Assembly: GCA_026991065.1 (NCBI GenBank)
Contig: JALXCG010000235.1
Span: forward strand, 1 to 7,108
Length of the DNA stretch: 7,108 nt
Source: JALXCG01 sp026991065 [NCBI: Gemmatimonadota bacterium]
Lineage (GTDB): Bacteria > GCA-2686955
Reading direction: 5' to 3'
In this document: piece after piece, positions 1 to 6,519 of the stretch
Layout: each line of letters begins with the position of its first letter
Position numbering within the stretch: position 1 is the first letter of the stretch
The notes under the pieces: generated by a model
The model's database searches: none
Told to the model about the DNA's origin: nothing
What the model saw: the letters and a program-made list of their open reading frames with translations, nothing else
Position numbers and translations under genes: made by a program

Positions 1-99
1 CCGGCGGCGGCGGACCCGACACCGGAGCCGACCTCCGGCTGAGGGCGCGGGACGGCGCCTCCTCTCGCCCCCGGCCGGGCGGCCCCGGTCCACCGGCCT

Positions 100-1014
100 T
101 CAGCCACCGCTCACCGCCCGCAGCAGGGTCATCGGTCCAAGCGCGCGGACCCGGCGCAGCTGCGCGACATCGCGGAGAAAGAGCGAACCGGCAAAACCGA
201 GAGCGTTGATCGAGATGCCGTCGCAACACTCGCGGACCCGCGGCACCACCAGCATCCAGTCGCGGGTCAGCAGCAGATTGTAGGGAGCCGACTGGCGCGC
301 CGGTCCGCCTGCCGCGACCGGCTCGATCCCCAGCCGCGCAAGGCAGGCGCGATAGAGCGCGAGTTCCTCCCGCGCGCTGCTCTCGCCGCGGAGGTCGCGG
401 CCGGGATCGAGAGGCGCGAAAGCGTGCGCGAAGGGCAGCGTGGCAAGCTGCTCCACCCCGCCGCGACCACCGGCGGCGGCCCGCATCAGCAACGGCTCAA
501 GCGGAATCGCGGCGCCGTCGGGCGCCAGCGGCAGCGGAACGAGCTGCAGATGCTTGTGCCGCTGGCTGGCGCCGGCCGCCGCGCCGCCGTTGTAGAAGCC
601 GAGGCTCGGAAACTCCGCCCGGCAGCAGCCGAGGGCGTGAAAATCGTCCTGATCGAGCAGCGTCTCCTGGTGAACAAACTTGCGCGTGACGATCAGCAGA
701 TGGCGCTCAATGACATTGAATTTGTTCAGCAGGGCGACATGGGTCGGAGAGAGATCGGCGACGAACATCGCCTCTTCATAGGGCAGAAAGGGGTTGCGAC
801 GGAGCACCGGAGAGGAGCGATCCGGCCCCGCCGACGCTGCCTTGCGCGCGAGATTGGAAACCACCCGCACGAGAAAGCGCACACCCCCCTCTTCAATGAA
901 GTGCGTCGCGGTTTCGATCGGCCGCAAGGCACCGGCGGCAAGAGCCGCGGCGCTGCGCTCCCGCAAAAGCGGTTCGAGCGTGCCGGGAAGAAGGGAATGG
1001 GGCGACTGGGGCAT
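100..1014 (-). CDS. Ap4A phosphorylase / ATP adenylyltransferase (HIT superfamily, GalT-like)
   Basis: A 304-residue cytosolic enzyme that by family splits diadenosine tetraphosphate with phosphate to ATP and ADP (EC 2.7.7.53). Seen in sequence: an NPFLPYE block near residues 74-80, the hydrophobic 'ALLNKFNV..HLLIVTRKF' segment at 94-113, a glycine-rich 'FYNGGAAAGASQ' loop at 140-151, and the H153-K-H155-L-Q157 motif. By analogy with GalT and yeast Apa1/Apa2, H155 should be the nucleophile that takes the AMP. The C-terminal block 'YNLLLTRDWMLVVPR' (245-259) matches the family's second conserved region. Length fits the roughly 300-residue family. The ATG at 1014 is chosen because GGAGGA lies six bases upstream; an in-frame TTG at 1161 would add 49 residues that resemble nothing and would overlap the nuclease remnant. 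No signal peptide or membrane segment is seen. The gene is alone on its strand here: the next gene upstream ends 421 bp away. The family call is firm; the in vivo substrate preference (Ap4A versus related dinucleotides) cannot be read from sequence. Confidence 0.92.
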   Translation of the reverse strand: MPQSPHSLLPGTLEPLLRERSAAALAAGALRPIETATHFIEEGGVRFLVRVVSNLARKAASAGPDRSSPVLRRNPFLPYEEAMFVADLSPTHVALLNKFNVIERHLLIVTRKFVHQETLLDQDDFHALGCCRAEFPSLGFYNGGAAAGASQRHKHLQLVPLPLAPDGAAIPLEPLLMRAAAGGRGGVEQLATLPFAHAFAPLDPGRDLRGESSAREELALYRACLARLGIEPVAAGGPARQSAPYNLLLTRDWMLVVPRVRECCDGISINALGFAGSLFLRDVAQLRRVRALGPMTLLRAVSGG

Positions 1015-1020
1015 GGGTTC

Positions 1021-1026
1021 TCCTCC
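1021..1026 (-). promoter_or_regulatory. Ribosome-binding site deciding the Ap4A phosphorylase start
   Basis: On the minus strand this reads GGAGGA followed by the six-base spacer GAACCC and then ATG. It is a near-perfect Shine-Dalgarno at standard spacing and fixes the start at 1014 instead of the in-frame TTG at 1161. Confidence 0.85.
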
Positions 1027-1114
1027 GGCGCGCGACCGGAGCAAGCGCAAACGGTTCGCGATCAGCTTAGCCGAAATCCATCTTTTCAGCGGCGCTCCGC
1101 CATCTCCCCAACGA

Positions 1115-1351
1115 TCACCCTGGCTCCGGACCGGGATCGAGCCGTCTGCGCTCGCGGACAAGTTCGTGCTGCAATTGCTCCTCGCTGGGGAGGTGGATCA
1201 GGTGCTTGGCGGCGAAGAGCTGCTCGTGCCCCCGCAGGATCGAGTAGCGGGCGATGGCCTCGTTCTTCCCGGCGCAGAGGATGAGGCCGATGGTCGGGTT
1301 ATCGTCTTCGCCGCGGCGCTGCTCGTCGAAGAGCCGCAGGTAGCTGTCCAT
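1115..1351 (-). pseudogene. C-terminal remnant of a DUF1016 / YhcG-type PDDEXK nuclease
   Basis: A 78-residue reading frame that looks like the last part of a DUF1016 (YhcG-like) PDDEXK nuclease-domain protein. Diagnostic segments are 'SYLRLFDEQRRGEDDNPTIG', then 'LILCAGKNEAIARYS', 'EQLFAAKHL' and 'LPSEEQLQHELVRERRRL', in the order and spacing I recall for that family's C-terminus. Intact members are about 330-380 residues, so roughly three quarters is missing. What is left begins just after the place where the family's catalytic D...E-x-K residues would sit, so it cannot be an active nuclease. The ATG at 1351 has no good ribosome-binding site. The same frame stays open upstream only as far as the stop codon of the neighbouring secreted-protein gene at 1436-1438, and the added residues do not look like the family. 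The fragment is therefore best read as a leftover of deletion or recombination between the two flanking genes. A functional small protein is possible but unsupported. Confidence 0.72.
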
Positions 1352-1435
1352 CGAAGGCGCGCTCAGGGGAAAAGGTGCTCCGACAGCACGGCTTCCAAGC
1401 CCGCGTTGATGTCGGAATGGCGCACGCCCACCTTC

Positions 1436-1708
1436 CTATTTGAGCAGCACCATCTTGCGGGTCGCAGTCTCATCGCCCGCTTGCACTCGGCAGAAATAGA
1501 CGCCGGAGGGAACCGGCAGGCCCTTGTCCGAATTGCCATCCCACACCACCGAATGCCGGCCCGCCCGTTGCGGTGCGTCGACGAGCTGCGCAACCGCACG
1601 TCCCGCCAGGTCGAAGACCGTCACCCGCACCGGCGCGGCTTCGGCGCGGGCGGGAAGCAGATAGCGGATCTCGGTGCGCGGGTTGAAGGGATTGGGGTAG
1701 TTGCCCAC
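1436..1708 (-). other. FlgD-like / type IX-like C-terminal domain of the secreted protein
   Basis: Encodes residues 530-619. The conserved 'NYPNPFNP' opening, the central 'VFDLAGR' strand, the 'W.G......PSGVY' turn and the terminal 'RKMVLLK' strand are all present, so the tail is intact. In Bacteroidota a related fold is the type IX secretion signal. In Eisenbacteria-like and other FCB bacteria the same module is common, but its use as a sorting signal is inferred, not shown. Confidence 0.85.
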
Positions 1709-3295
1709 TACCCGCAGGGCCGAGGGCAACGCGGATTCGCCACTGGATCCGCCGACACCGGATGCCACCCGCTTCTTGACTTTCACCCTGAGCAGAGGCT
1801 CGCCCTTGTTCCCGGCCGTGTCCAGTTGCCAGTTGTTGGCGACGTAGCGCCAACTGGACTCGGCGATGTCCGGCGTCTGGTCGTAGGCGATCGCGGGATT
1901 CTCGGTCGAGTCATTCGAGGCGAAGGTATACCCGACGAAAAAGTGGGCGCCGGCGCTGAAACTCACGGTGCTGTCGGCAAACTCAAACGACCACCATTGA
2001 TTGACGCGATCGTTGCCGATGTGCCCGCTCGCGAACACGCGATCTCCCGGCTTCCCTTCGCCCCCGGCTTCCTGCCATACGCCAACGTCGAAGCGGCCGG
2101 TGCGGGCGAAGAAACAGAGCATTTTGTATAGCTCGTACGTGGTATCCGCACTGGCCGTGGCGGTGAAGCGCGCGGCGAGTCCGTCCCCCTCCGCGTGGAA
2201 CCCGGGATCGATAAAATAGGGTTGTCCATCGTCGATGGTCAGGGTGATGGCGTCGGTAACCTCGAAGCTGTGAACTGTCGTCCGCCCCTCGTTGCCGAGA
2301 ATGTCAGCGGCGCTGACCCAATACCAAACATCGGTATCCAGGGGCTGAGCCGGAATGGCGGCGCGGTAGGCATCGCCCCCCGCCGTCGTCATGGTCAGGG
2401 TGGTGGTGTCGTCGACCTCACTCCAATAGTGCAGCTTGACCAAGGCGGGGTCGATGTCGGCGCAAACCCGTGTCACTTCCGCGATGATCTCGTATTCACT
2501 CGAAGTGTCGGGAGTGTCGGCCAGCAGGTCGAGGAAAATCGCAGGTGGAATCTCACACTCCGGCGGCGTGTCCGCAATGCGCAGATCATCGATGAAGTAG
2601 CCCTGCCCCCCGTCGAGGGCATCCGACGCGAAAAGCCAACGCAGGCGGATCGTCTGCTCGGGAGTGACGTAGCCCAGCGCGACCAGATCCTGGGTCGAGA
2701 CGGTTCGCCACCCCACCTCGATCCTTGCAGCACTCTGGAAGGAGCGACCACCCTCAACGTTGCGGTAGACCGGCGGAGGAGCGCCCTCTTCGCCGCCGGC
2801 GATGGTGTCGTAACAGTAGGCCCATTGGCCGGAGATCGGAGTGCCCCCGCCCGGTACAATTTGCTCATCGTAGGCCGGGTTCAAGCCGCCCTCGGGCGGG
2901 GCGTCAAGCACGGTCCACGACCTGCCGCCATCGGTCGAGATCAGGAACTGCGCGCCGTCGTAGTTCAACGTCAGGCCTTCGAAATCCCCCCATTGGGCCC
3001 AACTCACGTAAAACGAGGTCATGCCCAGTGCGGCGAGATCGATCTCTTTCGTCGTCAGGCTGGCGACGAGAAACCCCGGGTACTGCTCCCGGTCATCAGG
3101 CGGTGTGCCCACCCATATCTCGCCGTCGCCGTGGGGAGCGCGGGGTCCGTAGGTAAAACTGGTGTCCCTCTGGGCCCACGCACGGGCTTCGAAAAAGTCG
3201 GCCGGAATCCCTGATTCGAAATCCCAGCGAAGCTCCACCGCCCTCGCCGTCGGAGCCGCCAGGCACGCCGCAACCACCATGAACAAGCGTTTCAT
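1436..3295 (-). CDS. Exported multidomain protein with FlgD-like / type IX-like C-terminal domain
   Basis: A 619-residue secreted protein of unknown specific function. Signal peptide: MKRLF then a short hydrophobic stretch, with probable signal peptidase I cleavage after A-R-A at 17-19. A VAAC lipobox-like tetrapeptide at 8-11 is noted, but it leaves an unusually short h-region. Residues about 20-245 look like a beta-sandwich (MAM / immune-inhibitor-A-like) domain ending in 'GYFIDDLRI'. Residues about 247-348 look Ig/fibronectin-like ('VWYWVSAADILGNEG'). Residues about 349-507 form another all-beta domain ('HFFVGYTFAS', 'PAIAYDQTP', 'SSWRYVANNWQ'). After a Gly/Ser linker (511-524) comes the C-terminal 'YPNPFNPRTEIRYLLP...VFDLAGR...W.G....G..VPSGVYF' module, typical of FlgD-like Ig / Por-type C-terminal domains in FCB-group secreted proteins. 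No peptidase or glycosidase motif is visible. The start at 3295 is chosen for its signal peptide and the GAAGGA site seven bases upstream; the frame is open further up, but that extension would precede the signal peptide and has no credible start signal. It is divergent from the beta-helix gene. Confidence 0.9.
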   Translation of the reverse strand: MKRLFMVVAACLAAPTARAVELRWDFESGIPADFFEARAWAQRDTSFTYGPRAPHGDGEIWVGTPPDDREQYPGFLVASLTTKEIDLAALGMTSFYVSWAQWGDFEGLTLNYDGAQFLISTDGGRSWTVLDAPPEGGLNPAYDEQIVPGGGTPISGQWAYCYDTIAGGEEGAPPPVYRNVEGGRSFQSAARIEVGWRTVSTQDLVALGYVTPEQTIRLRWLFASDALDGGQGYFIDDLRIADTPPECEIPPAIFLDLLADTPDTSSEYEIIAEVTRVCADIDPALVKLHYWSEVDDTTTLTMTTAGGDAYRAAIPAQPLDTDVWYWVSAADILGNEGRTTVHSFEVTDAITLTIDDGQPYFIDPGFHAEGDGLAARFTATASADTTYELYKMLCFFARTGRFDVGVWQEAGGEGKPGDRVFASGHIGNDRVNQWWSFEFADSTVSFSAGAHFFVGYTFASNDSTENPAIAYDQTPDIAESSWRYVANNWQLDTAGNKGEPLLRVKVKKRVASGVGGSSGESALPSALRVVGNYPNPFNPRTEIRYLLPARAEAAPVRVTVFDLAGRAVAQLVDAPQRAGRHSVVWDGNSDKGLPVPSGVYFCRVQAGDETATRKMVLLK

Positions 3296-3302
3296 CCGAA
3301 CA

Positions 3303-3308
3303 TCCTTC
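3303..3308 (-). promoter_or_regulatory. Ribosome-binding site of the secreted FlgD-tailed protein
   Basis: GAAGGA on the minus strand, seven bases upstream of the ATG at 3295. It supports that ATG, which directly begins a signal peptide. Confidence 0.7.
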
Positions 3309-3366
3309 AAATCGGGAGAACACCAGAGACAACCGGACAGCGCCCCCTGGAGGCTCCGGCTCTGCG

Positions 3367-3378
3367 CGCAAGCTTGCG
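3367..3378. repeat. Perfect 12-bp palindrome in the divergent promoter region
   Basis: CGCAAGCTTGCG is identical on both strands. It lies between the secreted-protein start at 3295 and the candidate minus-strand promoter at 3401-3429, so it would fall in the early transcribed leader of that gene. The palindrome is seen directly. A role as a dimeric regulator site is only a guess, and no second copy is seen in the 235-bp intergenic region. Confidence 0.6.
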
Positions 3379-3400
3379 TTGATCGTGGGAATCGTAGCAA

Positions 3401-3429
3401 AGTGTAGAACTCTGAAGGGTTGCGAACAA
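3401..3429 (-). promoter_or_regulatory. Candidate sigma-70-like promoter for the secreted FlgD-tailed protein
   Basis: Minus-strand TTGTTC (3429-3424) and TACACT (3406-3401) are separated by 17 bases, the optimal spacing. The match is about 3/6 and 4/6 to the E. coli consensus, so it is modest. It predicts a leader of roughly 100 bases. It was chosen as the best-placed pair in this locally less GC-rich stretch. Confidence 0.3.
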
Positions 3430-3460
3430 GGTCCCGACCCGGAGCCGATCGCCCCCGTCG

Positions 3461-3471
3461 TGGTATATACT
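3461..3471 (+). promoter_or_regulatory. Candidate -10 region for the beta-helix gene
   Basis: TGGTATATACT contains an extended -10-like TG-N-TATATA and an overlapping TATACT (5/6 to TATAAT). No good -35 element lies 16-18 bases upstream, so if used it would depend on the extended -10 or an activator. It lies about 60 bases upstream of the start codon. Confidence 0.3.
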
Positions 3472-3515
3472 GGAGGCACGAATCGTTGGTGGCTCTCCGG
3501 TATAGGTTCAGGCCC

Positions 3516-3524
3516 GGAAGGGAG
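3516..3524 (+). promoter_or_regulatory. Ribosome-binding site of the beta-helix protein
   Basis: GGAAGGGAG followed by the six-base spacer ATCCTG and ATG at 3531. This fixes the start at the signal peptide; the same frame is open 111 bases further upstream, but that extension has no such site. Confidence 0.85.
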
Positions 3525-3530
3525 ATCCTG

Positions 3531-6083
3531 ATGCGCCGTTTCCGTCCTCCGCTGCGCTGGCTGCCCCGTGCGTTGTTTGTGGCATTCATGGGTTCGTCGG
3601 CTCAGGCCACACTGCACGATGTTCCCGGCGATTTTCCCTCTATTGGCGCGGCCATCGAAGCCGCCGGCGTCGGCGATACGGTCCAGGTTGCTCCAGGCAC
3701 CTGGACCGAGAACCTGAGCCTTGGGGGCAAGGGCCTGACGCTCATGGGGACCGCTCCCACTGATCCACGCATCGTGGCCCAAACGATTGTCGATGGATCG
3801 GCGGATGCGGCATCGACCATCTGGGTGGGCGGCGCTTCGTTGCCGGTGCGGATCAGCGGGCTCACCATTCGCGGCGGTGCGGGCAATGAAGTCCATGATC
3901 CATACTTTCGCCGCCTCGGCGGCGGCGTGCTCTGCGAAAGCGGCCTGCTCAGCATCACCCATTGCCGCCTGGTCGGAAACGGCATAAACCGCAGCAAAGT
4001 GGTTGGCAGCGGCATCTATGTGGGCGCGGACGCGGAACTGAGTGTGGACGCCACGCTTCTGGCCAACAACAATGCCGACAAGGGCGGCGCGATTGCCGTT
4101 GAAGAGGGCCAGTTGGAGCTGACACGCTCCCGGGTGTTGGACAACACCGCGAACAACGGCGGTGGCGTGTATCTGGCAAAGGGCGGGATCCTCAACGCCT
4201 CTGAATCTGCCTTCCGGCGCAACAAGGGACAGGCGATCAGCTGCCTGGACGGCTCCGAAACCCGTCTCGAGCGCTGTGATCTGACCAACAACCAGGGCGG
4301 CTACAGTGGCGCCGTCTACAGCACCGCCTACTTCGAAATGGTGGGCGGATCGCTGAATGACAACGTGGCCAACAGCGACGGGGGAGCGTTGAAGGTCTTC
4401 GCCCCGGGGACTGCCAGGCTCGAGGGCGTGGTCGTCGCCCGCAACTGGGCGCTCCGGGATGGTGGCGCAATCCGGGTGAGTGGCGGCGGGCTCGAGCTGG
4501 AGCGCTGTACGCTGGTGATGAACGGCGGCGGCACAGCCGTGATTCAACTGTACTCAGAGAGCGCTTGGGCATCGATCCAGAACTCGATCATCTGGCGCAA
4601 CGGCCCCTTTGTGCCTCTCTACGAAGACTTGGGGTCGATTGCCGTTAGCTACAGCGATGTGGAGGGTGGCTACCCCGGAGAAGGCAATATCGACGCGGAC
4701 CCGCGCTTTTGCACGCTCCCCTGTGGTGACCTGAACGTCTCCATCGCGAAGAACTCACCCTGCGTGGGCGCGGGACGCGCAGGGGGCAATCTGGGCGCCG
4801 GTCCGGTTGCGTGTGACGTGGGCTTCGAACCGGACCCGGTCACGCGGGAGGTCCCCGGAGACTACCCAACCATTCAGAGCGCTCTCGATGCCGCATGTGA
4901 CGGCGATACCGTCCGCGTTCAGCCCGGCACTTGGCAGGAGTGCATCAACTTCGGCGGCAAGGCGATCGTGTTGACCGGAATCGCCCCGGAGGATTCCGCC
5001 GTGGTCCAGGAAAGTGTGCTGCTGGGGGCGGGCGAATCTGTTGTGCGGATCACCCAGGGAGAGCCGGAGGGGACAGAAATACGGGGGCTGAGGATCCGCG
5101 GCGGTAATTCCACCGACTACGGTGAGTGCATCGGGTCGGTGGGCGGTGGCTTCATGCTGAGCAATGCCGACGTCGCGATTCGTCACTGTGTGATCGACAG
5201 CAACCATGCGTTGACGCCGGGAATGTACTACCGGGGAAAGGGCGGCGCGCTGTGGGCCAACCAGACCCGGCTCAGGGTGAGCGACTGCCTGATTGAACGC
5301 AACAAGGCTCAGGATTACGGGGGCGGCTTTGCCCTGTGGGACAGCGATGTGCGTCTCGTCGGGTGCGAGTTCCGCGACAACTCGGTCGGTGGCTATGGCT
5401 ACAAGAACCCTGGTGGCGCCGGGGGCGCATTGGCGATCGTAGGCGGCACGAGCCACCTCCTGGCATGTCACATCGTGGACAATTTCGCCTCGGCGGGTCG
5501 AGGAGGAGGGATTCGCATCCTCTCCGGGGCCCAGGTCACACTCGACAACTGCTTGCTCACTCGGAACAGCGCCGACCCACACTGCTACTTTGAGTACTAT
5601 CCAAGAGGCGGCGCGCTGGCTGTCGACGGTGAGAGTGCGGTGAATCTCAGGTTCTCCGTGGTCACCAAGAATGCAGCGGCATCATCGTCCGGCGGAGGCA
5701 TTGCCGTACTTGAGCCGGCAACGCTCAACACCCGTGGCGCCGTGATCTGGAGCAATGCCACAGGCGGCTATTTCACGACGCGCGACCTCTATACATGGAG
5801 TCCTGACGCCATCCAATTCAGCTACAGCCTGGTCCCCCCCGACCAGCTCAGCCCCACAAACATCCTCGGGCCTCCCAATTTCATTTCATGGCAGAACCAC
5901 GACTACCTCTTGAGCCCGGGCCAGTGGGGTGCAGACAAAGCGATTCTTCCCCGCTCCCCCTGCATCGATGCCGGCCCCCCGGACTTGCAGGATGGGGTGA
6001 TCTGGCCCCCGGCCTACAACAACGAATCCCGCAGCGACATTGGTCTCTATGGAGGCCCGGGCGGCGTGCTCTGGGGGTTCTAG
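3531..6083 (+). CDS. Exported right-handed parallel beta-helix protein with two tandem modules
   Basis: An 850-residue secreted protein. The signal peptide is MRRFRPPLRWLPR, a hydrophobic stretch, then A-Q-A at 24-26 with likely cleavage before T27. The mature part is two homologous halves. Each opens with 'VPGD(F/Y)P(S/T)I..A', '..GDTV.V.PGTW.E' and 'GGK' (residues 31 and 441), continues through beta-helix coils with an (L/I/F/V)xxN-x(n)-GG(A/G)(I/L/V) pattern, and ends with an '(S)YS.V' / 'DPRF or PPNF' / 'SPC(I/V).AG' block. I count about eight coils in the first half and six in the second. The GGA(I/V)/FxxN pattern resembles Chlamydia-type polymorphic outer-membrane repeats. The C-terminus 'CIDAG...SDIGLYGGPGG' matches the end seen in many such bacterial proteins (choice-of-anchor Q type). 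There are 19 cysteines, many at one repeated coil position. No autotransporter barrel, transmembrane helix or FlgD-like tail is present. Known beta-helix relatives are adhesins or polysaccharide lyases; no catalytic motif is recognised, so function is unknown. It is divergent from the FlgD-tailed gene. Confidence 0.93.
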   Translation: MRRFRPPLRWLPRALFVAFMGSSAQATLHDVPGDFPSIGAAIEAAGVGDTVQVAPGTWTENLSLGGKGLTLMGTAPTDPRIVAQTIVDGSADAASTIWVGGASLPVRISGLTIRGGAGNEVHDPYFRRLGGGVLCESGLLSITHCRLVGNGINRSKVVGSGIYVGADAELSVDATLLANNNADKGGAIAVEEGQLELTRSRVLDNTANNGGGVYLAKGGILNASESAFRRNKGQAISCLDGSETRLERCDLTNNQGGYSGAVYSTAYFEMVGGSLNDNVANSDGGALKVFAPGTARLEGVVVARNWALRDGGAIRVSGGGLELERCTLVMNGGGTAVIQLYSESAWASIQNSIIWRNGPFVPLYEDLGSIAVSYSDVEGGYPGEGNIDADPRFCTLPCGDLNVSIAKNSPCVGAGRAGGNLGAGPVACDVGFEPDPVTREVPGDYPTIQSALDAACDGDTVRVQPGTWQECINFGGKAIVLTGIAPEDSAVVQESVLLGAGESVVRITQGEPEGTEIRGLRIRGGNSTDYGECIGSVGGGFMLSNADVAIRHCVIDSNHALTPGMYYRGKGGALWANQTRLRVSDCLIERNKAQDYGGGFALWDSDVRLVGCEFRDNSVGGYGYKNPGGAGGALAIVGGTSHLLACHIVDNFASAGRGGGIRILSGAQVTLDNCLLTRNSADPHCYFEYYPRGGALAVDGESAVNLRFSVVTKNAAASSSGGGIAVLEPATLNTRGAVIWSNATGGYFTTRDLYTWSPDAIQFSYSLVPPDQLSPTNILGPPNFISWQNHDYLLSPGQWGADKAILPRSPCIDAGPPDLQDGVIWPPAYNNESRSDIGLYGGPGGVLWGF

Positions 6084-6087
6084 CGAC

Positions 6088-6107
6088 GCCGGTCGCGCGC
6101 CGGCTTT
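6088..6107 (+). terminator. Candidate terminator of the beta-helix gene
   Basis: GCCGG (6088-6092) pairs with CCGGC (6100-6104) across a seven-base loop and is followed by only three T residues. It starts five bases after the stop codon at 6081-6083. A second stem at 6116-6145 follows at once. The T tract is short, so this could equally be a 3'-end-stabilising structure in a Rho-dependent setting. Confidence 0.35.
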
Positions 6108-6490
6108 CGAGTCCCGCGCTCGGGCCTGCCGGGAGATCCGGGCGCTGAGTCCGCCGGAAGGGCGGAGCACTCCAGCGTCGGGGCGCCAATCGACCGATGC
6201 CCCCTCGCCCGGGTGAGTGGCATGCACTCAAATCGCGCATTCCTGGTTGGCGCGGGTTGCCCACCACGCCACCGGGCGCGACACTGCCACCCGTTGCGCA
6301 TTGCCCGTGCAGGGACTACTGCCCGCCTCCCTTCCCGCCCGGCGGCCAAGGGCGAAACCGCGAGATGAGCCGAACGCACCGCGCCCCGCAACCGCCACTT
6401 TCGGCCAGGAACAATCGCCGGCGAATCCATCCTGCACCGCTGCGTGCCGCCCGGGGAAAGATCGATCAGGCGCCGGGGGTGCACTGACAC

Positions 6491-6519
6491 AAAAAAGCTT
6501 CCCTTCCGAAGAGCCTTTT
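6491..6519 (-). terminator. A/T-flanked hairpin, possible terminator (either direction)
   Basis: Read on the minus strand: AAAAGG, then CTCTT-CGG-AAGGG as a short stem-loop with one G-T pair, then AAGC and six T residues. Read on the plus strand the same element ends in CTTTTCTTT. It stands out as A/T-rich in GC-rich surroundings. It lies about 180 bases beyond the stop codon of the minus-strand gene at 6700, which is far but possible for its terminator. Confidence 0.35.

Noticed and set aside
1-99. Possible end of a plus-strand gene (PAAADPTPEPTSG then TGA at 40-42) or the start of another minus-strand gene (a GTG at 22 with GGAGG upstream).
   Set aside because: Only 13 or 7 codons are visible, both readings are Pro/Ala/Gly-rich as any frame is in such GC-rich DNA, and nothing distinguishes them. 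The CCGGAG/CTCCGG inverted repeat at 22-38 lacks a T tract.
1015-1161. Upstream extension of the Ap4A phosphorylase to an in-frame TTG.
   Set aside because: The added 49 residues do not resemble the family, would overlap the nuclease remnant, and the ATG at 1014 has a near-perfect ribosome-binding site.
424-2131. Long plus-strand open frames opposite the Ap4A phosphorylase and the secreted-protein gene.
   Set aside because: They are antisense to clearly recognisable genes, are Arg/Gly-rich, show no family motif, and are explained by high G/C at third codon positions of the true genes.
3302-3325. Reading the secreted protein as a lipoprotein because of VAAC at residues 8-11.
   Set aside because: The hydrophobic segment before that Cys is only about five residues, too short for usual lipoprotein signals, and a good signal peptidase I site (A-R-A) follows at 17-19.
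3096-4547. Long minus-strand open frame opposite the beta-helix gene start and the intergenic region.
   Set aside because: It covers the divergent promoter and is antisense to strong beta-helix and signal-peptide coding; the residues look like a reverse-frame shadow.
6101-6117. TTCGAGT resembling a tRNA T-loop after the beta-helix gene.
   Set aside because: The flanking bases do not pair as a five-base T stem and there is no acceptor, D or anticodon arm around it.
6080-6490. Overlapping frames on both strands of about 96-136 codons in the region after the beta-helix gene.
   Set aside because: Arg/Pro-rich, no recognisable motif, no good start signals; typical chance frames in GC-rich DNA.
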